In this document: piece by piece, positions 1 through 5,612 of the stretch | Numbering within the stretch: position 1 is the first letter of the stretch | Layout: every line of letters starts with the position of its first letter | Assembly: GCA_030641535.1 (NCBI GenBank) | Contig: DAOWHG010000042.1 | Coordinates: 1 to 5,612 of the forward strand | DNA: 5,612 bases | DNA from: Mycoplasmatota bacterium | GTDB taxonomy: Bacteria > Bacillota_I > Bacilli_A > Izemoplasmatales > Izemoplasmataceae | Direction of reading: 5' to 3' | Program-made: the position numbers and the translations under genes | Notes under the pieces: generated by a model | Database searches by the model: none | Seen by the model: the letters and a program-made list of their open reading frames with translations, nothing else | Told to the model about the DNA's origin: nothing

Positions 1-1693
1 CCTTTATAGCATAATCCATAGCATCGGTTATTTTATCTCCATACATTATAACTAATCCATCAATATTTCTAGCAGCCCTACCGATTGTCTGAACTAAACT
101 TCTTGAGCTTCTAAGGAAACCTGGTTTATCAGCATCAAGCATACAAATCAAACTAACTTCAGGTATATCAAGACCTTCTCTTAAAAGATTTATTCCAACA
201 ATAACATCAAATGTACCAAGTCTTAATTCTCTAATTATTTCAATTCTTTCAAGTGTTTTAATTTCAGAATGAAGATATGTTGCTTTTATACCTATCTCTT
301 TTAGATAAGTGGTTAAATCTTCACTCATTTTAATAGTAAGTGTTGTAATTAAAGTTCTTTGATTCTTCTCAATTCTCTTAAGTATTTCTGCGACTATATC
401 GTCAATTTGTCCTTTTTTAGGTCTTACTTCAACTACTGGATCAAGCAATCCGGTAGGTCTAATAATTTGTTCGGCAACATAGGTTGTTTTTTCAAGTTCA
501 TAATCTCCTGGTGTAGCACTTAAATAAATTACTTGTTTAATCTTCTTATTAAATTCAATGTAATTTAATGGGCGGTTGTCTAAAGCGCTAGGTAACCTAA
601 ATCCATAATCCACTAAAGTTTGTTTTCTTGATCTATCACCATTGTACATCCCTCTTACTTGAGGCAAAGTAACGTGTGATTCATCAACTACAAGCAAATA
701 ATCATCACCGAAGAAATCCATAAGAGTAGAAGGAGTTTCTCCTTCATCTCTCAATGATAGATGTCTTGAATAGTTTTCTACTCCACTACAACTTCCTATT
801 TCTTTTAACATTTCTAAATCATACTTAGTTCTTTGTTTTATTCTTTCCGCTTCTAATATCTGATTATTTTCTTTATAGTATTCAATTCTTTCTTCTAGTT
901 CTTTTCCAATTCTTCTAATTCCTTCTTCTATTTTATCCTTATTAGTAACAAACTGAGTTGCGGGATAAATAGACATCACTGAATAATCACTTAGTATTTC
1001 CCCAGTTAAAATATCAAACTTTCTAATTCTTTCGATTTCATCATCAAAAAACTCTACTCTAATTCCTATTGTTTTTGAATAAGTTGGAAGAATTTCAATA
1101 ACGTCTCCTCTAACTCTAAATGTCCCTCTATTAAAATCAATATCATTTCTAGTAAATAACATATCTACTAACTTTAGCAAAAGATTCTTTCTACCAAACT
1201 CTTCACCAACTCGTAAAACAAGCATTGAGTTTTTATAGTCTTCAGGATCTCCAATACCGTAAATACAAGATACACTAGCTACAACAATAACGTCTTTACG
1301 ATCTAATAATGACATAGTTGCACTATGTCTCATTTCATCAATTTCAGAATTTGTTTGAGCGTCTTTTTCAATAAATAAATCTCTTGAAGGCACATATGCT
1401 TCAGGCTGATAATAATCGTAATATGAAATAAAGTATTCCACCCTGTTATTTGGGAAATACTGTTTTAATTCGTTATATAGTTGCCCAGCGAGTGTTTTAT
1501 TGTGGGCTAAAACTAATGTAGGTTTGTTGATTTTATTAATAACATTACTAATTGTAAATGTTTTACCTGTACCTGTTGCTCCAAGTAAAACTTGTTCTTT
1601 AATACCTTTACCAATATTTTCAACTAAGTAATCAATAGCTCTAACTTGGTCTCCCATTGGTTGGTAATTAGAAACTAATTCAAACTTTTCCAA
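1..1693 (-). CDS. uvrB: UvrABC excinuclease subunit B (UvrB), C-terminus cut by window edge
   Basis: UvrB receives damaged DNA from UvrA, inserts a beta-hairpin to verify the lesion using ATP, and recruits UvrC for incision in cytoplasmic nucleotide excision repair. My translation of the minus strand gives 564 residues. Visible motifs are Walker A GATGTGKT at about 38-45, the hairpin segment SYYDYYQPEAYVP at about 90-102, DESH (Walker B) at 337-340, SATP at 392-395, the motif V region GINLLREGLDIPE, and motif VI QTIGRAARN at 535-543 with the two arginines. These match UvrB closely across the whole length. Family members are about 650-670 residues, so roughly the last 100, including the UVR domain that contacts UvrC, lie beyond position 1. 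The start is TTG at 1693-1691: it directly follows a strong Shine-Dalgarno site and gives the usual short N-terminus (EKFELVSNYQPMGDQ). No frameshift or missing key residue is seen. In many bacteria uvrA follows downstream, which would be off the left edge. Confidence 0.97.
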   Translation of the reverse strand, partial: MEKFELVSNYQPMGDQVRAIDYLVENIGKGIKEQVLLGATGTGKTFTISNVINKINKPTLVLAHNKTLAGQLYNELKQYFPNNRVEYFISYYDYYQPEAYVPSRDLFIEKDAQTNSEIDEMRHSATMSLLDRKDVIVVASVSCIYGIGDPEDYKNSMLVLRVGEEFGRKNLLLKLVDMLFTRNDIDFNRGTFRVRGDVIEILPTYSKTIGIRVEFFDDEIERIRKFDILTGEILSDYSVMSIYPATQFVTNKDKIEEGIRRIGKELEERIEYYKENNQILEAERIKQRTKYDLEMLKEIGSCSGVENYSRHLSLRDEGETPSTLMDFFGDDYLLVVDESHVTLPQVRGMYNGDRSRKQTLVDYGFRLPSALDNRPLNYIEFNKKIKQVIYLSATPGDYELEKTTYVAEQIIRPTGLLDPVVEVRPKKGQIDDIVAEILKRIEKNQRTLITTLTIKMSEDLTTYLKEIGIKATYLHSEIKTLERIEIIRELRLGTFDVIVGINLLREGLDIPEVSLICMLDADKPGFLRSSRSLVQTIGRAARNIDGLVIMYGDKITDAMDYAIK

Positions 1694-1698
1694 AAAAA

Positions 1699-1707
1699 TC
1701 ACCACCT
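1699..1707 (-). promoter_or_regulatory. Ribosome binding site of uvrB, deciding a TTG start
   Basis: On the minus strand the sequence AGGTGGTGA differs at one base from the ideal AGGAGGTGA. It lies 5 bases (all T) before TTG at 1693-1691. No in-frame ATG or GTG is close enough to compete, so this site supports the TTG start. Confidence 0.8.
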
Positions 1708-1761
1708 ATTATATTCTAACACAACATATAATTTAATTCATTATTGTGATAAAATAAATAC

Positions 1762-1767
1762 GGTGAT
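1762..1767 (+). promoter_or_regulatory. Ribosome binding site of the radical SAM gene
   Basis: GGTGAT matches the 3' part of the anti-Shine-Dalgarno pairing region (ideal AGGAGGTGAT) and is followed by TAT and then ATG at 1771. The close spacing is normal for pairing at this end of the site. It supports the ATG as the true start. Confidence 0.65.
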
Positions 1768-1770
1768 TAT

Positions 1771-3399
1771 ATGAAAACATTATTAGTAAGTATAAATGCA
1801 AAATACATTCATACCAATAACGCTGTTCGCTTATTAAAAGCAAACAGTGATTTTGATATAGATATCTTTGAATATACTATAAAAGATGATATTGACAATA
1901 TCATTAAAGATATAAAAAAATATAATCCTGATGTGTTAGGATTAAGTGTCTATATATGGAATATAACTATATTCAAAAAAATACTTTGTAAATTATCATT
2001 AGTAGATTCAAAAATAATAATTGGTGGACCCGAGGTTAGCTATGAATCAAGTGATTTCCTAGATAAGTATCCTGTCGATTTCATAATTAAAGGAGAAGGT
2101 GAAATCGCATTCAATAACCTCTTAGAAGCTATTAACTCAAATAGCAATTATAGTTCAATATCTAATTTAATTTATTTAAAGAATAAAGAGATTGTACATA
2201 CTCCTATGCTTGAAATTAGTAATTTAGATTCTTTAGAATTACCATACTACTTTGAGGAAGATATAAAACATATTCCTAACAAAATCTCATATATTGAGAC
2301 AAGTAGAGGTTGTCCTTACAAATGCAGTTACTGTTTGTCCTCTCTTGAAAAAAAAGTAAGATTCTTCAATATGAAAAAAGTGAAAGAAACCATATTATAT
2401 TTAATGAAACATGGTAGTAAAACAATAAAATTCTTAGATAGAACTTTTAACGCAAATAAAAAAACATTAGAATTATTTGCTTTTATTATCAAAAACAACA
2501 ATCATAAAACAGTATTTCAATTTGAGATTACTGGAGATGTCTTAGATACTAAAATAATAGAATATCTCAATGATAATGCCCCTAAAGGGTTATTTAGGTT
2601 TGAAATAGGTATCCAATCAACTAATAAAGAAACAAACTTGTTAGTGGATCGCTTCCAAAATACAAGAAAACTTTTTGAAAACATCATTCTGATTCAAGAA
2701 AAAGGAATAATTGATCTCCATTTAGATTTAATAGCAGGACTTCCAAAAGAAGATCTCCATTCATTTATAAAAACATTCAATGAAGTCTATAACTTAGGAG
2801 CAAAAGAACTGCAACTAGGATTTCTAAAAATGTTAAAAGGGACTAAAATAAGACGAGAAGCAAGTCTTTACAATTATGTATATGATACAGAAGCTCCATA
2901 TGAAATAATATCAAATGAATCTCTATCCAAATTAGATATTAATGAAATACACTTAGTAGAACACATGCTAGATATCTACCACAACAAAGAATATTTCGGA
3001 AAGAACTTACACAAATATATTTTGAATAATGTGAGCCCATATAACTTCTTTAAGGAGATTGGAGAATTCTATCAAAATCAAAATTATTCATTCAAAGGAT
3101 ATCAAATAGAAGATGTTTACTCTAGATTATTTAAATTTATCAGTGATAAAAGAACAATATTCACACTAAAGAAAGATTATCTAAATCGCTCTAAAATAAA
3201 GCCTAAAATCTTTTGGGATGAAGATATAAAAAGAGAAGAAAAAGGCATTATACTTAATAAATTAGCTACTATGAACAAAACCCCTGTCAACTCTCTTTAT
3301 AAACATTCCGTTATTATAAAATATGATAACGAGTATTATATTGTTATGTACGAAAATTTCAAAAGTAAAGGGTATGAAATAAAAGAAGATATCAAATAA
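1771..3399 (+). CDS. B12-binding-domain radical SAM protein, DUF4080-like, unknown substrate
   Basis: This 542-residue protein is probably a cytoplasmic iron-sulfur enzyme that cleaves S-adenosylmethionine to a radical. Residues 1 to about 135 resemble a cobalamin-binding Rossmann domain, with the opening NAKYIHTNNAVRLL, a conserved GGPE at 85-88 and KGEGE at 107-111. The radical SAM core follows at about 170-350. Its cluster motif CPYKCSYC uses Cys181, Cys185 and Cys188, and further core strands are FEITGD at 251-256, EIGIQS at 278-283 and IAGLP at 321-325. The C-terminal part, about 370-530, resembles the DUF4080 region found behind this enzyme type; that call is from recall and less certain. 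The N-terminal domain lacks the DxHxxG base-off cobalamin motif, which is also absent from several proven cobalamin radical SAM enzymes. Family knowledge suggests methylation or another radical step, but no substrate can be inferred. The gene stands alone between divergent uvrB and a convergent tetR gene and has its own terminator. It looks complete. Confidence 0.9.
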   Translation: MKTLLVSINAKYIHTNNAVRLLKANSDFDIDIFEYTIKDDIDNIIKDIKKYNPDVLGLSVYIWNITIFKKILCKLSLVDSKIIIGGPEVSYESSDFLDKYPVDFIIKGEGEIAFNNLLEAINSNSNYSSISNLIYLKNKEIVHTPMLEISNLDSLELPYYFEEDIKHIPNKISYIETSRGCPYKCSYCLSSLEKKVRFFNMKKVKETILYLMKHGSKTIKFLDRTFNANKKTLELFAFIIKNNNHKTVFQFEITGDVLDTKIIEYLNDNAPKGLFRFEIGIQSTNKETNLLVDRFQNTRKLFENIILIQEKGIIDLHLDLIAGLPKEDLHSFIKTFNEVYNLGAKELQLGFLKMLKGTKIRREASLYNYVYDTEAPYEIISNESLSKLDINEIHLVEHMLDIYHNKEYFGKNLHKYILNNVSPYNFFKEIGEFYQNQNYSFKGYQIEDVYSRLFKFISDKRTIFTLKKDYLNRSKIKPKIFWDEDIKREEKGIILNKLATMNKTPVNSLYKHSVIIKYDNEYYIVMYENFKSKGYEIKEDIK

Positions 3400-3415
3400 A
3401 TGATATCTTCTTTTT
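3381..3415. terminator. Bidirectional rho-independent terminator between convergent genes
   Basis: The arm at 3381-3394 (AAAAGAAGATATCA) pairs perfectly with 3401-3414 (TGATATCTTCTTTT), a 14-bp stem with the 6-base loop AATAAA. Each strand ends in a T-rich run: TTTTT at 3411-3415 on plus, and TTTTATTTC leaving the other side on minus. It can therefore stop both the radical SAM transcript and the pump/tetR transcript. The stem is AT-rich, with only four G-C pairs, so efficiency may be modest. The last radical SAM codons form the 5' arm and its TAA stop (3397-3399) lies in the loop. The tetR stop at 3417-3419 is immediately outside. Confidence 0.85.
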
Positions 3416-3416
3416 A

Positions 3417-4001
3417 TTAGTTTCCTAGCCTTAAAATAGTTTTATAAATCTCTTCCACAAATTCATCAATAGGAACATCTAAATTACTATTAGAGTACCT
3501 AAATATTGCTCCAACAATCAAGCTCGAAAAAACTAGATTGTTGATAGGTTTTGGATCTATATCCAATAGTTTTTCAGTAACACCCTTGATGAAAATAAGA
3601 ATGAATCGTTTCTCAAGAAGATCTCTAGTTGATTCCATTTTATCCTTTAGTTCTTCTCTAATATTGACAGGCATTCGATGAATAAAATCTTTAGAAAATA
3701 TTTGATACACCATTTTGCTTTTCAGAGAGACTTCTAATATCTTTGCGAATTGCACTTTGAAAGCTTTCTCAAAATTCATATTTTCAATATTATCAATATT
3801 AATTATTTCATCAATACTACTATTCGATATTTTTAGTAACGCTTCCTTAAATACATCATCCTTTGTTTTAAAATACTCATAAATTGTACTTTTTCCAATA
3901 TCAACTCTATTTGCAATTTGCGAAATTGTTAAGTCTGTTGAAAATCCTTCTTCCTGAAATTTAGAAATTACAGCGTCTAATATTTCATCTCTTCTACTCA
4001 A
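3417..4001 (-). CDS. TetR/AcrR-family transcriptional regulator, probably of the adjacent RND pump
   Basis: This is a 194-residue protein, the usual size for the family. Residues about 5-51 form the N-terminal DNA-binding domain. Helix 1 is DEILDAVISKFQEEGF; the helix-turn-helix runs from LTISQIANRVDIG (24-36) into the recognition helix KSTIYEYF (37-44), followed by the typical KTKDDVF. The rest is a variable, mostly helical ligand-binding and dimerisation region whose inducer cannot be read from sequence. The start is TTG at 4001-3999, which overlaps the end of the RND permease gene by 8 bp in another frame. A GGGG Shine-Dalgarno site lies 9 bases upstream, and the ATG just before it hits a stop after two codons, so TTG is the best start. 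From the arrangement I infer that it is cotranslated with the pump and represses its operon. The operator would be upstream, outside the window. The gene ends at the bidirectional terminator. Confidence 0.93.
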   Translation of the reverse strand: MSRRDEILDAVISKFQEEGFSTDLTISQIANRVDIGKSTIYEYFKTKDDVFKEALLKISNSSIDEIINIDNIENMNFEKAFKVQFAKILEVSLKSKMVYQIFSKDFIHRMPVNIREELKDKMESTRDLLEKRFILIFIKGVTEKLLDIDPKPINNLVFSSLIVGAIFRYSNSNLDVPIDEFVEEIYKTILRLGN

Positions 4002-5612
4002 CTAGTTCATCCCCTTTTTTGGGAAGAAACACCAATAATAATATTACAATTACTACAAGTGGTGACCCAACATAAATAGCCCAAGTATATCCTAGCGCTA
4101 ATACGACAGCTACAGTTAAAGCAGCAATTAATACAGCACTTAATATTCCTAATACCATTCTTGTATGCTTAGTAATAAGGAAATACATAATTGGAACAAT
4201 TACTAGAGTTAACATAGTAGCATAAATTAATCCACCAATACTAGTTACTGCCATTGGTTGCATCATTTCAGCACCTTCTCCAACTCCTAAAGCCATAACT
4301 GTTAAAGCTAATATTGTAGTTAACGCAGTCATAATAACTGGTCTTAATCTTGTACGACCTGCTTCTAGTAAAGCATCCATAATTTCTAGTCCTTCATCTC
4401 TTAACTGATTAGTATAATCCACAATTACTATTCCGTTGTTTACAACAACACCAGTTAAGATTATGAGTCCAATTAGTGAAACAACACTTACCGGCATATT
4501 CACGAAGAATAAAATCAAGAATCCTCCTGTGAAAGCTAATGGAATTGTGAACATTATGATAAATGGATATGTGAGCGATTGGAACTGTGAAGCCATAATC
4601 ATGTAGATAAGAACTATACCTAATAATACAGCAAGTGCTAATACACTAAACGCTTCCATTATTTCTTCATTTTCTCCTAAAAGCACATACTCATATCCAA
4701 CAGGTAAATCATAATCTTCAAGTGCGCTTTCAACATCCATACTTACTAAACTAGCGTTATATCCTTCTTCAAACGAAGCAGATATTGTTAATATACGAGT
4801 ACCATTTTCTCTATTTATCGTTGTAAATCCTTTAATTATTTCAACTGTAGCAACATCTTTTACAAAGATTGGAACATTTGGCTCTAATAAACTGACACCA
4901 ACAATAAAATTCTCAATCTGCGTTACTGAATATACAGTATCACTACTATTAGAGAATTGATCATAAACATATAAATCAAATAATTCTCCACTCATAGATA
5001 ATTGTGTAACAACCTCTTCAGAAGATATTGTTCCATATACAACACCCATAACTTGAGCTGTAGTTATACCGTTTTTAATTGCTTCAGCTTTATCAACAGT
5101 AATCTTTATTTCATCAGCTTCTTTACCAACACCATTATCAATGTCCTTTAATCCTTCGATATCAGATAATAATGCTGTAATACCAATTGCTTCAGCTTTT
5201 AAAACGTCTAAATCATAACCTGATATTTGAATTTGTATACCACTACCTGTAAAGGCTTGAGACATATCTTGCGCTCCAGAGATTGAATATTCAATATCCG
5301 AGAATTCTAAATCAAGCATATCACTAATAATTCCTTGAATTTCATTTGTTTCTAAATCTCTACCATCTTTTAGTATTACATTAACTGTTGCTCCATCTGT
5401 ATCAGTAACACCAAGGAACATCATTTGTCCCCCACCTAGTGTAATTCCTACAGTTTCAACATAATCATAGAGTAATATCTCATCATTTATATCATCCAAC
5501 ACATCAATAAAATCATCATAACTTAATGGATCAGTAACTGGATTACTAACAGTAATTGTAAGTTGTCCTTCGTCAGATTCAGGGAAGTATTCGAATCCAT
5601 TTGTGATAGCTA
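3994..5612 (-). CDS. RND-family (AcrB/SwrC-like) efflux permease, C-terminal half, N-terminus off the right edge
   Basis: RND permeases are proton-driven exporters in the cytoplasmic membrane; full-length members have about 1000-1100 residues. The 538 residues here are the second half. They open with GFEYFPESDEGQLTITVSNP (from 5598), typical of the second extracytoplasmic porter domain just after TM7, so the gene continues rightwards and the GTG at 5502 is internal. Residues 1 to about 315 of the fragment are porter domain. Predicted helices are TM8 323-343, TM9 350-370, TM10 376-398 (GVVVNNGIVIVDYTN), TM11 425-442 and TM12 455-479, with the conserved loop AGRTRLRPVIMTALTT at 417-432. Unusually, two further hydrophobic helices follow (about 486-507 and 510-529) before a charged tail and TAG. 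Asn391 occupies the place of the TM10 lysine of AcrB. The 3' end overlaps the TetR gene. A drug, lipid or peptide substrate cannot be chosen from sequence. SwrC is the known relative in Bacillus. Confidence 0.94.
   Translation of the reverse strand, partial: AITNGFEYFPESDEGQLTITVSNPVTDPLSYDDFIDVLDDINDEILLYDYVETVGITLGGGQMMFLGVTDTDGATVNVILKDGRDLETNEIQGIISDMLDLEFSDIEYSISGAQDMSQAFTGSGIQIQISGYDLDVLKAEAIGITALLSDIEGLKDIDNGVGKEADEIKITVDKAEAIKNGITTAQVMGVVYGTISSEEVVTQLSMSGELFDLYVYDQFSNSSDTVYSVTQIENFIVGVSLLEPNVPIFVKDVATVEIIKGFTTINRENGTRILTISASFEEGYNASLVSMDVESALEDYDLPVGYEYVLLGENEEIMEAFSVLALAVLLGIVLIYMIMASQFQSLTYPFIIMFTIPLAFTGGFLILFFVNMPVSVVSLIGLIILTGVVVNNGIVIVDYTNQLRDEGLEIMDALLEAGRTRLRPVIMTALTTILALTVMALGVGEGAEMMQPMAVTSIGGLIYATMLTLVIVPIMYFLITKHTRMVLGILSAVLIAALTVAVVLALGYTWAIYVGSPLVVIVILLLVFLPKKGDELVE
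4009..4016 (-). promoter_or_regulatory. Ribosome binding site of the tetR-family gene inside the RND gene
   Basis: On the minus strand AAGGGGAT lies within the last codons of the RND gene. Nine bases separate GGGG from the TTG start at 4001. Its position inside the upstream coding sequence, with overlapping stop and start, fits translational coupling. Confidence 0.6.

Larger units (their letters stand above)
1694..1770. promoter_or_regulatory. Divergent promoter region between uvrB and the radical SAM gene
   Basis: Both flanking genes start here and read outward, so promoters for both must lie in these 77 bases or overlap the neighbouring coding region. Plus-strand candidates for the radical SAM gene are an exact TATAAT at 1727-1732 (leader about 30 bases, no good -35) and an extended -10 TGATAAAAT at 1747-1755 (very short leader). 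Minus-strand candidates for uvrB are an extended -10 TGTTAGAAT at 1713-1721 and TATAAT at 1708-1713. Both would start transcription inside or just before the ribosome binding site, so neither is certain. No convincing TTGACA-like -35 is visible. I saw no GAAC-N4-GTTC type LexA box, so SOS control is not supported by this sequence. The region is certain as a promoter locus; the individual hexamers are tentative. Confidence 0.55.

Noticed and set aside
1692..1698. Run of seven T bases between the uvrB ribosome binding site and its TTG start, as a possible slippage or phase-variation site
   Set aside because: The run overlaps only the start codon itself and mainly affects spacing. A seven-base A/T run is common in such AT-rich DNA and nothing else supports switching.
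1741..1767. Two similar GTGAT words (GTGATAA at 1746-1752 and GTGATTA at 1763-1769) as possible regulator half-sites
   Set aside because: The second is explained by the ribosome binding site. They are direct, not inverted, copies of only five to six bases, which is expected by chance.
3994..5502. RND permease as a complete 502-residue protein starting at the GTG at 5502
   Set aside because: The same frame stays open to 5612, and the upstream 36 residues include the RND-typical FPESDEGQLTITV segment. The gene is truncated by the window, not started here.
1..5612. Mobile element, CRISPR array, tRNA or riboswitch
   Set aside because: Almost every base is covered by four recognised genes. The two gaps are 77 and 17 bases and hold only promoter and terminator sequence, and I saw no repeat series or inverted terminal repeats.

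Overview
This is an AT-rich window that reads as low-GC Bacillota or a close relative, possibly one of the wall-less or deep-branching lineages. The evidence is strong A/T bias at third codon positions, Shine-Dalgarno sites of the GGTGAT/GGGG type, TTG start codons and U-rich hairpin terminators. Trp is encoded by TGG in the reading frames, and no in-frame TGA was noticed, so the standard code fits. I cannot name a genus.

Layout, left to right. (1) Positions 1-1693, minus strand: the first 564 residues of UvrB, the damage-verifying helicase-like subunit of the UvrABC nucleotide excision repair nuclease. The left edge cuts off its C-terminus. (2) Positions 1694-1770: a 77-bp divergent promoter region. 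(3) Positions 1771-3399, plus strand: a complete 542-residue radical SAM protein with an N-terminal cobalamin-binding-like domain and a C-terminal region resembling DUF4080; its substrate is unknown. (4) Positions 3381-3415: a perfect 14-bp hairpin between convergent genes that can terminate transcription from both sides and contains the radical SAM stop codon in its loop. (5) Positions 3417-4001, minus strand: a TetR/AcrR-family repressor. (6) Positions 3994-5612, minus strand: the C-terminal 538 residues of an RND-family efflux permease that enters from the right edge. A reading frame beginning at the internal GTG at 5502 is not the true gene start, because the frame stays open to the window edge with recognisable RND sequence.

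The permease and the TetR gene form one minus-strand unit: they overlap by 8 bp, and the regulator starts at a TTG inside the end of the pump gene. The simplest reading is an efflux pump with its own cotranscribed repressor. The operon promoter, and any membrane fusion partner, would lie to the right of the window. uvrB and the radical SAM gene are divergent and show no evident functional link. There is no RNA gene, CRISPR array, insertion sequence or prophage signal. No wholly new system is evident. The points most worth a second look are the uncharacterised cobalamin/radical SAM enzyme and a two-helix C-terminal extension on the RND pump.
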